From Pseudisothecium myosuroides (Eukaryota > Streptophyta > Bryopsida > Hypnales > Lembophyllaceae), in assembly GCA_951799445.1 (NCBI GenBank), contig OX637287.1, positions 5,022,001-5,086,000 on the forward strand: 64,000 nt of DNA, written 5' to 3'. Positions 10,185 through 21,330 of this stretch are shown here, one piece after another. The number at the start of each line of letters is the position of its first letter. The stretch's first letter is position 1. The translations under genes and the position numbers were made by a program. The notes under the pieces are model-generated. The model had not been told where the DNA came from, did not search any database, and saw only the letters and a program-made list of their open reading frames with translations.

Positions 10185-10730
10185 TCTTCTAATCTTCCCC
10201 TTGTTGTGTGGACCCCCCCCCGGGACGGCGAAGCTTTGGCTTTGTCATGTGTGTTTCTCAAGTCTGTCTTTTCTACCTTCTTCTAATATTTCCCTTGTTG
10301 CGTGGACCCCCCCTCGGGACGGCGAAGCTTTGGCTTTGTCACGTTTGTTCCTTAAGTTTGTCTTTTCTACCTTCTTCTAATATTCCCCTTGTTGTGTGAA
10401 ACTCCCCCACGGCGGCGAAGCTTTGAACTAGTGACCACGTTAAGTCCTATAGTGTGTGTTAAAATAGTCTTAGACGGCGGAGCTTTGAACCCCTGGAGTG
10501 TTACAAGTCCTAAAGTTGGTGTTAAAACTAATTTTACGGCGGAGCCTTGAACCTCCATAGCCTTAGATTCCAAAGTCTAGTTTCCAAGACCTTCTTGGAA
10601 AAGTCCAGAGTTTAGCTTCCAAGATTGGTCACGAGTTTCTAGGAAGAGAGTGACCATCCCGTAACACTTAGCTTAGGTGACCGTTCTAAAAATTTGGGGC
10701 CTAACTCCCCGGACGGCGAAGCTTCGATCC
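10185..10730 (+). repeat. Tandem array built on ACGGCGAAGCTTTG
   Basis: Two near-identical ~97-bp units (10185, 10282) and a partial third (10379) carry GTGGACCCCCCC and GACGGCGAAGCTTTGGCTTTG. Shorter variants (ACGGCGGAGCTTTGAAC) follow near 10470, 10535 and 10712. The host LTR has the same array reversed (13640-14060), with GTTCAAAGCTTCGCCG units. The unit number differs between copies. Confidence 0.75.
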
Positions 10731-10834
10731 TAGCCCTAACCCCCTACTAAAAATCCAATTTAAGTTTGTGTAAGTGGGTTCCCCTAAGGGAACCCGGTTG
10801 TGTGGATTTTTTGGGAAGGGCAGCTAGTACCCCG

Positions 10835-10960
10835 GACCAGCATACAGCCAGCATACCGGGCCAACATACCGGCCAGCATACAGCCAGCCATATCGGATCG
10901 GCATACCAGACCAGCCGGCAGCCAGCCATACAGCCAGCATATATCGGGCAGTCAGCTTGA
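10835..10960 (+). repeat. CCAGCATAC-type short tandem repeat
   Basis: This is a run of 8-13-bp units (CCAGCATACAG, CCAGCATACCGG, CCAGCCATA). A shorter reversed version with 'GCTGGTTCTGATGTTGGCTGGC' variants, about 23 bp per unit, lies at 13240-13340 in the host LTR. Confidence 0.65.
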
Positions 10961-11989
10961 CTGAGCTGAACATCAGCCATCGGGCTAGTCAGCTTGGCTA
11001 ACTGAACTAAATTTCTAGATTTCCAGAACTAAACGGGACAATGCCCTGCGGGGCCCCAACCACCCTTTTTTTTATTTTTTGATCTTTTAAAGTCTGAAAT
11101 TTTGGAATCCAGTTGGGGAGAGGAAAAAATTCAACTTGGAACTTCAAAAACACAAGAGAAAGGGGGGGAGAAATAGAAGCTGCCACTCCACGCGCCACCT
11201 GCACAAAAACATCCGATCCTACCTGCATCACCACTCACACCTACACACAATGGAAGGAAATTAGGGAGAAGGATGTGTTATAGGAGAAGAAAGGAGAGAG
11301 ACGATGAATAGTGCCTAGCTAGGAGATTAGGTAGGAAATCTAGAAGAACTCCTTGCAACCGTTGGGAGGAGGATTAGGATGACACAAAGCAAGGTTGCGT
11401 AAGAGGGTAGGAAGAACATTTAAACCCTTCTCGTAGTTTGAAACCATAGTGTAAGACTCATAAAAGCTTAGGTGGAATAGTGCTAGTGTAGAAGAGAGGG
11501 GAAGAAAGAAAGAAAGGAGGAACGGAAAGAGGGACTTTAGATCATCAAAAATTGTAATATTTTCTCAATAAGCGGTGAGCTCGGAAAAAATTCAAAACAA
11601 AGCCAAAGACTACCATGGAGCGTGAGGATGTACACGTGGACATGGACGAAGTTATTTCCGACACCGGTAGTGAAGAGGTGAGTTTTTGATTTAATCTTTG
11701 ATGTTTCTCCCTAATTAGCATTTATTTTCCTAATCAGCCCTTAGAGCGTGATTAGCACCCAAGATTAGTGCAAATTAGAAGTTTAGATTCAAAAAGTTAT
11801 AGATTAGTGATAGAGGTTTCCAAAAACATATTACACTTAAGATTCGACCGTAAACTGACCGTGTTAGGCTAAGTTAAGCGGTAGGGGGTAGAACGGAGGA
11901 ATTTTAATTAAATTTGATCCACAAGGAACAACGGACGGAAATTAGGATTAGATTAGAAGGAGGATTTAGGATTAAAATTAAAGATCAAA

Positions 11990-12810
11990 TAACGGTTTAA
12001 AAACCTAGAGTTAAATTAAGATTTTAATTAGGGAAGTTAAAATTCAAAAGTCGAAATTTGGAGTTAACTTTGGGAGGTAAAAAGTAGAGTAGGAAATAGA
12101 AGTCAAAAGTAGAATCCACTTAGGAAGTAGATTGTTGAGTTAGAAATAGAGTCAAAATTAGAAGTCAAAACCCTAGAGTTAAAAGTTGGAATTAAATTTA
12201 GGAGGGTAACATTTAGAGTTAAAACGATAGGATTAAATTTGGAAGTAGGAGTCAAAAGTCAAAAGTCAAAAGTTTAGATTGAATTTAAAGGTTAAATTTT
12301 AAAGTCAATAGGGGAGTAAAAGGTTAGAGTGAAAAGCTATAAGTAGAAGTTAAAACTTAGAGGTAGAAGTAAAGTTTTAGAGTTAGTTGGAAGTAGAAAA
12401 ATCTAGAGTGAAAGTGAGAATGTAGAGTTAAATTCGGAGGTTAAGATTGGGGATTAATTTTAGAAGTAAAAATTTAGAGTTAAAAGTAAAAAACCTAGAG
12501 TTAAATTAGGAGTAAAAATCTACAGTAAAAAAGTGAAAAGTTAGAGTTAACTTTAGAGGGTAAATCCTAGAGTAGTTTAGAATTGAGAATATAGAATTAA
12601 AAGTGAAACTTAGAATTACCCTAGAAGGTTAAAACTTGGAAGTTAGGAGTTGAAGTTGATTTAGAAGTAAGAACCTAGAGTCAAAAGTCAAAACATAGAA
12701 TAGAAGTTGGTAGTTAATACCTAGAACCAAGCTGAAGAAGTAAAATCTAGAGTTACATTAAGAAGTTGGAACTTTAGAGGTGGCTTTTAAAAGTAGAACT
12801 TCTAGGTGGA
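11990..12810 (-). repeat. Reversed copy of the LTR minisatellite
   Basis: This A-rich stretch of AAAACCTAGAGTT and AAAGTCAAAAGTC units is the reverse complement type of the array at 6540-7480, as expected for the oppositely oriented solo LTR. Confidence 0.7.
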
Positions 12811-13177
12811 GTCTTAGAAACCCAAGATAGTCTTAAGGGTTCATGGAAGGAACATAGGGGTTCCCCTTTTTACGTAGTTAGGGACGTTTGAAAAGACGCC
12901 AACTACCCAGTCGACCCTCGACATAGGATAGATAGTTAGAGAGTCAGGATTTCACCATCACTCTGAACATCGCAGTTAACTTGTGAATTACTACATGCAT
13001 TACTAATTATTCGCTGCCATCCACGACCCTTAGGAAACGTTAGCAAAAAAGATCCATTGCTTGGAAGGCACAGTGGACCGCGCTCACAACACCTCCATAT
13101 ATTAAAAAAGTGGATAAAGGCATAGAACCTGGTCGGTGTTCGCTCTATTACCAAGGGTGGGTAATCTAGCGCCCACA

Positions 13178-15815
13178 CCTTCCCGGCTGGGGGGTCGGCC
13201 AATTTAATTAAAAAGAATTTTAATTAATTTTTTTTTTTTTGCTGTTATACTGGTTCTGATTGTTGGCTGGCTCGTTATGCTGGTTCTGATGTTGGCTGGC
13301 GTATATTGGTTCTGATGTTGGCTGGCGTATGCTGGTTCTGGAAAACTAGATTTCTGACTAAGGCTAAAAAGACTGGAATTTTGGCTAAGGCTAAATAAAA
13401 AGACTAGATTCTTGCTAACCTAGGGGGGATAGAACTTTGGGGGGTGCTAGATCCACTAAGATTTTTGAGATACAACTAACTAAATAAAATTTTGGGGAAC
13501 CACTAAACTCTCTTAAACTTTGGAAAATGACTAAACTTCACTAAGTGCAAAGGAACCTACATATCTTGGAAGTTAAACTCTGGAGGTTTCCACAAAGGTC
13601 TTGGAAACTAGACTTTGGATCTAAACACGGGGGAGGTGCAAAGCTTCGCCGTGAAATTGGTTTTAACACCAACTTTAGGACTTCTAGATTCCCTGGGGGT
13701 TCAAAGCTCCGCCGCCTACACTTTTAACACACGCTTTAGGACTTCTACTTTGTCACTAGTTCAAAGCTTCGCCGTTCCCAAGGGGGGTCCATACAATGAA
13801 AGAGACTTTAGAAGAGGGAAAAAAGCTAACTGTTAAAGAAACCACACATGGGTTCAAAGCTTCGCCGTCCCGGAGGGGGGTCCACACAATGAGAGAGACT
13901 TTAGAAGAGGAAAAAAGCTAAACTTTTAAAGAAAACCACACATGAGTTCAAAGCTTCGCCGTCTCGGAGGGGGGTCCACTCAACAAGGAGAAGATTAGAA
14001 GAGGGTTTGGAATAAACTTAGCAAAAAACATGTACAAGGAGGTTCAAAGCTTCGCCGACCCGGAGGGGGGTCCACTCAACAAGGAGAAGGTTAGAAGAGG
14101 GTGTAAGAAAAACACAAAGAGAAAACACACAAGTTAGACCACGTGGCAACACAAAGCTCACACGCTAAAGGCCCCCCAAAGCGGCATCGTCAAGGTACGG
14201 TGGGGGGTGACTTTAGGATTAGTGCAAGATACAAAAAAGACTCTTAAACTTCACAAGTTAGATCACAACACGTACAAGAGGGAGAGAGAGACTCTCCACT
14301 TACAACAAGGTACCAAAACTTCACAAAAGAGTACACAAAGCAAGGTAGAAGGACCCCCAAGGACCTTCAAAGCTTGAAAATAAGCAACAATGGAGCCAAA
14401 AGTGCTCCAAAAACACCGTAGAGGTTTTTGGCTTCAAACGCCAAAATATCGAAACTAACTTGGACCCACGGACCCAAAACAAGAATTAGGGGTGTTTTAG
14501 AGAGAGAAATGAGGCTCTTATATAGGTTTCCCAAGGGCTCACCCCTCTCTCTAAAGCTTTAAAGTAACCTTATCAACAGGGATTTTCATCCTCATCCTCA
14601 AAGATTTTCATCCTACATCCTAAATTTCTACTTCTACCATCTACGCTGGACCAACATCCTAACTTTTGGAGATTAGCTCCAATCGTCGAACGGATTGCGC
14701 CGTTGGATCTAGATCGCCGTGTTTAGTCCTATATCCTCCTACCCCTCGTACCGAGGCCAAAAACCCATCGGAGGCTAATTTAGTTTAAAAACCAAATCGT
14801 GGTAAAATCCTAGATCTTGGGGGTCTCCTATTTTGAGAAATGTGAATAGTCTAGGGTCTCCAGTAGGTGCGAGAGAGTCGGGAAGGACTTTTGGTTGACT
14901 TCATTTCGCCATCGTATGGTCCCGGAATGCCGGTCAACGTGGCGGGGACCCCGCCACGTGGTTAATTCCCGAGGAATCTCGCCGGTTCGGGTACTTGCTG
15001 CTATCAGAATGTCATGAAACTTCACGGAGCGCATTATTAACATAAAACAAGCTAGTCTAATTTTTAGTGAGATTTTATTGTAACCTGGGTAATTTCCATG
15101 AAATTCCCGTTGGAGGTTAGGAGGGTTGACTACCCGGAAAAGGTTCTTCTGCAAGTCGGAAGATGCCGGGATTTTTCACGTGACCTCTCAGGGAGTCGCC
15201 TGAAAGACATGCGGGTGTATTTCCGTACCTGGCACGATTGGTCAATGGAGATTTAAAACTGGCCATCTCCTTGAATTAGCGATGGTGCGGGAATCTTCTG
15301 CAGGTGGAGGAATCTTGGCGAACCGATTTCGCCGTTGGACTCCTGGCATGGGATTCACCCTAGAACACCATCCTTGGGCTGTAGATTCCTCCACGGGCCC
15401 GGTCTTGCGTGAGTGGCTCCTACATGCTAACAATCGGGATTTTGGGAATTCGTCGATCTAATGGGGAATTCTAAATCTAACTCTAGGACCCGACCTAGTG
15501 GCCTCGCTGTTGATCCCTTGGACCGACCTAGCCATGAATCGCCACATTCATGGTGGGATTTAGCCCTTTGGGGGCTGTGTGACTCAAATCCTCCAAATCT
15601 AACCTTTTCGTTATTTGTATACTATTTTTAGGCAAGGTTTGGGGGATTCTAAGTAATAAATACAAATCTAGACCAAATACTATAATGGGTATGACACAAC
15701 CCTATTTCGGTTCTACACTCTTTTTATGGGTTTTTGTATATTTTTATCAACTTTAAATTGTAAATTTTCAAAAAAATAATTCTACGAGTCCCAAGTGACA
15801 AATTGGGAGCTCACA
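13178..15815 (-). repeat. RE1 5' LTR, proximal part (starts TGTGAGCTC at 15815)
   Basis: This is the first half of the 5' LTR on the minus strand, from the element edge to the solo-LTR insertion point. Removing the solo LTR and one CCTTC copy rejoins it to 8489-6210 and gives an LTR of about 4913 bp. It contains a TATA box, a G-box palindrome and the GTTCAAAGCTTCGCCG tandem array. Confidence 0.88.
14517..14525 (-). promoter_or_regulatory. TATA box of the RE1 5' LTR
   Basis: CTATATAAG on the minus strand is at the position equivalent to the TATA box of the solo LTR. It is followed downstream by a C/T-rich initiator-like stretch. Confidence 0.6.
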
Positions 15816-18800
15816 AGGAGCGGGAACAAGGCGTTATTTTCCGGGAACGTATCTCCACGGAACTTTATCAACGGCTCATAGGAGCATGCACGTCACAACA
15901 AAGGACGAGCTACGTTGAGAGGCGCGGAAACTACCTTCGAAGCCCAACGACTAACTGCTTCTTCTGCGTCGAAGTCCGAATTGCTCTGCAATCCACAGTC
16001 GAAGGAAACACACTGCATGACTGCGCACAAAAGAGGGAATCATAAGGACATGAAGAACTTCGGGACGAATTGAGGAATGGCTGGGTCGACCATACAGAGG
16101 TGGCGCTTGGACCCCTTCGGTCTACTTCAATCCTCAGCATATACATGCTTGCGACACACTTCGTCTGCTCTTCCTCTCAATATAAACATTGTACAAAGTA
16201 GTGGACAACAACTTGTACAAAGTGCAAGGACCCCGGACTACAAATTGGAAGATGTCAAATCAAATTGCCGGTTCATTTCAAAACTGGGTAGTACAAAATG
16301 GAACTCACTACTGTTCCTAAAAAAGAGTTCCAAAGCATACGAAGACAATCTTGCTGCGCCAACAAGTCTATGAAAAGACTACGACAATGACATTCCAGGG
16401 AATTCATCGGACACTGTAGCACTATTCCATGCGAGGGGCCAGCTATCAATTCAGGATGCAAGTGAAGTGTCCATGGGGCTCGGTTGGGCGTCTTCCTTGC
16501 TTCGAAGTCTTTGGCAGCTCTCCTTGCCCAAACTACATCCAACGTCGGCGTTCCTTGGAGTGTCTGCACAACCTACAAGACATGGTCTACCACTTGCTCA
16601 GCACACGAGCCGCCCACTTACTTTTACTGTGAGCTTTCACAAAACATGCTCCTTCGCAGATGTACTTGCCGCCACAATCCCTACAAATTCGAACTTGTTT
16701 TCGACCGCATATGCGGCACTTGCATCGCTTTCATTCAGGATGCCTCATGCTGTGATGTAGTCCTCTGTGTAGGGAAAAACCTTTGAACACCGTGCGGCCA
16801 AGCTTCATGGACCCCGTAGTCAGCCACGCTGCAATGAGCCGATGATAGGCCTTCCGAGATATGGGCCTAATACCTCTGCGAATGCAATCTAAATCATACA
16901 GGACATAGGAATTCCCCAGACTAGTGTCAACCACAAACAACAGAAGTCGGTGCCACCACTTGTTAGTGCGGATCTGACAAGTGTAGTTTGCACGTCTCTG
17001 GTCCACTACATCAATGCCCCTCATGTGGGTAACATATTCCAAAACCATGGGGCAAGTTGGCAACACTACGTGGCGACTATGAATCCACCTTTGCGTGAAG
17101 CAATTGATCGGGAGGGGACTACTGTGGGTGCTAAGAAAGTGAACTACTTGGGAGTCAAACTAGCAAACCACTGCCATTTGTTGCCCAGCATGCATTTTCT
17201 GAAATAAACTACCCCTACTATCTCTGTCATTCTTGTGATGCCCTGTGAGAGTTCTTGGGAAACACTTCGCATTACTTTTGCACGTACCAGTGGCAAAGAA
17301 CCCCTTTGAGAGCAATGAATCAAGCAACTTCACTCCTGTAAAAAAGTTGTCTGTAACTATGCAGTGACCTTGGTGAGATAACTCGTCAGTCAATCGCAAA
17401 ACCACTTGAGCGCCCATCAAGTGATCACTGCTACTACCCTCTACCGTGGCGCCTAAATAAACCTCAAAGTTCCAAACGTATCTTGTAACGGAACAAGCAG
17501 TAGCCCAAACCTTGATTCCATAATTGATGGGCTTGTTCATCATGTACTGTTGAAAACTGCAATACCTACCCTTGTACGCTATCATGATCTCATCGACAGT
17601 TAGAAATTTCTCTAGATTCAACAATTTCTTGCATAGAGATACAAAATTGTCAAGCAGCCACCGAACCTTCCCTAGCTTGTCAAAACGAGGATCTTTACGG
17701 TTGTTACAGAGGTTGCTATTGTCTACAAGATGAATATTCCTCAAAATACTAAGAAAACGATCTCTGGACATTACGTTCCTCAGTATCAGGCAGCCAAAAA
17801 AGGAATCATCAGACCAGTAATCCTTCAATGCCGGTTCACTCTTCAATCCCAATAACACCACAATCCCTAACCATGCTTTCAAGGTCCTCACAGTGAGTTT
17901 TTTCCATTTAGGTCCACCATTTACTCTACTCGCATTATTGCCTGCAGCGCTGTAGACTCTTTGACTTGCATATAAGTTCGTCTGCAGTACAATTAGCTCT
18001 AAAGTCTCTCTCGGCCAGAACAGAGAAAAGAAAGAGTGCGGTTCAGCTTTCCGTCGGCCGTAGAAAGTAGTGGGACCAGGTCTGGGTCCCTTAAATGTAC
18101 TGCGTGAACCTCGAAAGCTCTAGTCCTGGCTCTCCCAAGTGGACTCTGCATATTTCTCTTTGAAGGGTAGAGTGTCTATGTCATCAGAATATAACCCTAT
18201 CTCGTCTAAGAGGTCTCTCGACTCAGCTACCGAATCGTTGCTTGTAGTATCAGAGTCGTATGGGTCGGACTGAGGGAAGTCCCGAAAGACTGCTTCCCAA
18301 TCACTACCCTGTGAGTCATCGGACAGGTTCCCTGCCTCACAAATAGCGCGAACAGGGCTCGAAAAGTCAAGGCCCATGTTCCAACCCTGGGGAATAGACT
18401 CAACCGAAGGGATCCCAGATTGAGACATACCTTCAAGTAGGGCCGGATGAGATGCTCTGCTATGGTCCCCCTCCATGTAGCCTCCGTTCTTCTTGGGCTT
18501 GTAGAGCCGGTCCCCAGGATAAATCCCGCATTTGGCCAGAAATTGCTCGGAGAAGGCATCGCTCCCGCTGTTGCTATCCACTCCGTGATCACTGCCAGTT
18601 TCCGAATTCTCCACTTCGTTGGTTGTGCGCACTACAGCATCACTGTGTGGCAACGTGGGAATGCCGTCATACTCTGCCAGCGCCATTCGCACGCTGAGGT
18701 CAATGCAGTCACGCGCTTGAATGTCCACAAGCCCAGTTGTGCCTGAAAAATTCAAGCAGTAGATCTCTTCCCCAGTTGCCAAGCTAGTATAAATGGAGTG

Positions 18801-20430
18801 AATGGATGCCAGGAACCTGTCGATGTGAGACCATTTCTTTGGGACTCCGACCAGTTTCGCAGCTGGGACGAACACCTCACGTGGGAATTCCCCCGGCGCG
18901 TACAAATCACGATGGTTAGGTATTTTAATTCTTGCCACTCGTGGTAGTGACTGATCGGACCCTTCCTCCGCTCCCTCATCAACCGGACTTGCTGTCTCCC
19001 CAGCAACAGCATATACATTCCCCCCCGAGGTACCTTTGCCAAACTGTAGAGCTCGTCTCCACACTGTATTCCTCAAAATTGGTGGTCTTCTCTGCGAAAT
19101 TTCCACCTGTGGATTTGTCCACCCCTCCGGCGTACTGGGTGGCGTGCGGGTTGGTGAATTGACCACTGCCCCTACTATACATCCTCTCCCACGCCTTCCC
19201 GGCCCTCCCCTACCTCGCCTTGCTCTCATCCGTGGGCATATGACATTCCCTCGCGTGGGCCGCGGCTGCTGATTCGGGACCCCGCCATCGTCAATGGCTG
19301 CAGGTACGCTGCTTTTTCCGAGCGCCTTCCCCCGCGTCTGCTTCGCCCGACCCCTTCGCTTCTTTGTCCTCGAGTGCTCCGGTGACCCCAACTCCCAATT
19401 TGAAGTCGGGGAATTCGATTTGTCGTTGTCCGCAGCTATCTAGCGTTGCGGGGACAACCCTGCTTCTTGGACTTGCGCCATCCTCCAAACCCTCCTCGTT
19501 GCCACAGGTGACCTGGCCACCAATTTCCCGACGGCCCGGACCATTGTTGAAAACCCTAATATCAAGCCACAGGCGGTCTCTCACGACGTGCAGAATTTCG
19601 TTGGGAAATTGCCGATGCTCACACCAACCTAAAAATCCAGCAACAGAGCGATAGAATTTGTGTCTCCACTCTCTAGGTGAAGGATTCCTTGGAAGCTTAC
19701 GACTACCTCTCTTCGTAGGAAGGCCTCACAGGAAATCCTCACTCATGCAGCCTACAATCTTGGCAATTGTCTGTGAATTCTGTGTCTGGGTTCTAACAAA
19801 CTCCTCAATTATACTCGCCTCAATTGCCAAGTGCATTGGTAGTACCGGTGGCTCCGTTGATCGATCCATAGTCGATGCAGCCGCCAAGCGCACCTCTCAC
19901 AGCCTTGAGACATGCCTTTGTACGAGGAAGACACAATAAGAAACAGAAAACCACAAAGCACTCACAACAGTCATTTCCTGAACCCTACTGAGAAGGACGC
20001 GCACCCATTCTAACAATTTCGCAAGGAAGTGGAGCAAGGAATCCAAGAAGGGAAGGAGGCGCTGAATTTGAAGTTCTGGCGGGAGGAAGGCCAGCTGAAG
20101 CTGACTCAGGGAAGCTACGACTCCGATGGCACGTCGAAACCCTATAGGTATCTGATCCGCGCCTTTCAAACCCGGCCCATGCAATAATGTAGGGCTTTGG
20201 ACGCTCAGACCCGGCCCGGGACTGAGCACAGCTCCGAACCCTGTGGCTTTAAAATTCTGCCTAAAATAGCAATTTTTATTTTTTTTAAAACTCCTTGTGC
20301 ATTTGAAATCCTTACTGCATTCCTCAGATCTTTGTAGTATAACTTTTTGGCAAATCCATTTCCCATTCTTGTACACACAGACACCCAAAAAAATGCGAGG
20401 ACACAATGTGTCTTCATAGGCCTCAAGGGG
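15816..20430 (-). mobile_element. PiggyBac-type DNA transposon, one end visible, other end cut off by RE1
   Basis: On the minus strand the element begins at 20430 with CCCCTTGAGGCC next to TTAA (20431-20434), the target and 5'-C run typical of piggyBac superfamily ends. The transposase frame follows. No second TTAA-flanked end is visible before 15816, where RE1 begins, so RE1 probably inserted in the 3' flank and the rest lies left of the window. Between 15816 and 16586 and between 19482 and 20430 I see no other gene. ORFs there are in unrelated frames. Confidence 0.7.
16587..19481 (-). pseudogene. PiggyBac transposase (DDE_Tnp_1_7-type), four in-frame stops, no frameshift
   Basis: One frame runs from ATG (19481-19479) to TAG at 16587, 965 codons. 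It is broken by TAG 19440, TAG 18120, TAG 17160 and TGA 16731. The long N-terminal part is basic (TKKRRGRAK, RARRGRGGPGRRGRG) and then Ser/Asp-rich and acidic. The catalytic domain starts near FWPRETLELI (~18000). DDE residues are in place: D in FLTVDEIMIAYKGR (17594-17592), D in HCIVTDNFFTG (17351-17349), and RGIDVVDQ (~17012-17001), followed by NKWWHRLLLFVVD. After the TGA the frame continues into a C-terminal Cys-rich zinc domain with spacings C-x-C-x2-C, C-x2-C and C-x3-C. At the 17160 stop the family normally has Trp, so TGG-to-TAG is likely. Frame preservation implies recent inactivation. Confidence 0.88.
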
Positions 20431-20436
20431 TTAATA

Positions 20437-20770
20437 CATTAGAAGAAATTTGAGATCTCTAAGAGGCCGTTTTAGGGTTGTTCCCGCAGTTGGAAACAGT
20501 CAGAATATTAAAATAATTTAAAAATAATAAAAATAATAATAAAAATAAAATAAAATATTATTAAAAAATATTTAAAAAATATTATTTTTTTTTTTAATAT
20601 TAATTTTTTTTTAAATATTAATTTTTTTTAAATATTAAAAAAATAATTTTTTTATTATTTTCTGACGTGGCACTCGTGTAACCATGTCAGATTACTGTTA
20701 CCAGGGCGTTCCCAAAGTTCCCGGGGCCTGATAACTCGCAGTCTCTTGGAAGCCTCGAAATCTTCTAATG
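20437..20770. mobile_element. CATTAG-family MITE, copy 1
   Basis: Terminal inverted repeats CATTAGAAGA...TCTTCTAATG bound an AT-rich core. The inner flanks (GGCCGTTTTAGGGTTGTTCCC and AGTTCCCGGGGCCTGATAACTC) resemble those at 23688-23957. The A/T block 20510-20660 is simple sequence. No clear target duplication was found, so the superfamily is open. Confidence 0.55.
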
Positions 20771-20772
20771 AT

Positions 20773-20862
20773 CAAATTAAAAAATTCCAATAAATGATAT
20801 TTTGTACAAAGATATAAGCAGAAATGTGCAAAATTTCAAAAAATGATTGAGGCATTTAGGGG
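20773..20862. mobile_element. Fragment of a TTAA-flanked element end
   Basis: The stretch ends ...GGCATTTAGGGG against TTAA (20863-20866). Its sequence (AAAGATATAAGCAGAAATGTGCAAAA) resembles 39860-39930, which also ends in a GGGG terminus. It may be the true outer end of a piggyBac-related copy into which the CATTAG MITE inserted. Confidence 0.4.
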
Positions 20863-21330
20863 TTAATTGAACTTGTCCTAAATATATACTTACAATATAT
20901 CATGATATATATTATTGTCATATTGATTACCATATTAGTGTGTATTAAAATGACTTATTAATATCATATTTTTGAGATTTTATTTTCAATGAAATGGTTT
21001 CAAATTCTCTACAATCAACTTCATAAGGATTTTAGATTATTCAAGTTGACTAACCATTTCAGCTCCATGAGCTCCAAACAATAATTTAGAGCCAAAGCTC
21101 TTCTTCTAGAATTTTTTTTTGCAACTTCATTTTACAACTTTGTTTTGAACTTTTATTAGAAAGCCTTTTCTGGATTTTATTTTTGGATTTTATTAAAAAA
21201 GAGTGTATGGTTCTTGTTCTAAATCCTAATCTTTTGATATGTAGATGGCATAAATTAAGAAATCATGCAATATTATAGTATAACTTAAATAATAAGATAT
21301 GTTAAAAATGAAATGAAATTCAAACCTTAA

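Larger units (their letters stand above)
8490..13177 (+). mobile_element. Solo LTR of the RE1 family nested in the RE1 5' LTR, opposite orientation
   Basis: The segment starts TGTGAGCTCCC and ends AGCGCCCACA, the same termini as the RE1 LTR. It is flanked by the 5-bp duplication CCTTC (8485-8489 and 13178-13182). It has no internal region, so it is a solo LTR of 4688 bp left by LTR-LTR recombination after insertion. Its halves are inverted copies of the split host LTR: 8490-10750 against 15815-13500, and 11225-13177 against 8235-6210. The 108-codon ORF at 9150-9476, also present in the host LTR at 15154-14828, differs mostly at non-synonymous sites between copies and is not taken as a gene. 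Confidence 0.93.
1..15815 (-). mobile_element. RE1: non-autonomous Ty3-type LTR element with giant LTRs, partly outside the window
   Basis: Read on the minus strand, the element starts with TGTGAGCTCCC at 15815. It runs through a ~4.9 kb 5' LTR (interrupted by a solo LTR), a tRNA primer-binding site at 6205-6183 and a ~6 kb internal region, and enters the 3' LTR at 224. The 3' LTR leaves the window. The LTR-start segments 1-224 and 15592-15815 differ at only two positions by eye, while the nested solo LTR differs from them at more, which supports their being the two LTRs of one element. AGGAG at 15816-15820 would be one target duplication; the other lies outside. The internal region encodes gag-like and protease-like sequence but no RT, RNase H or integrase that I can find, so it resembles LARD or TR-GAG elements. 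No polypurine tract is visible beside 224, which leaves some doubt about the 3' boundary. Confidence 0.8.

Noticed and set aside
20406..20431. 169-codon minus ORF at 19897-20406 as a second piggyBac gene
   Set aside because: It is in a different frame from the transposase and has Leu-rich composition, no motif and no start context. It is probably chance in the 5' flank.
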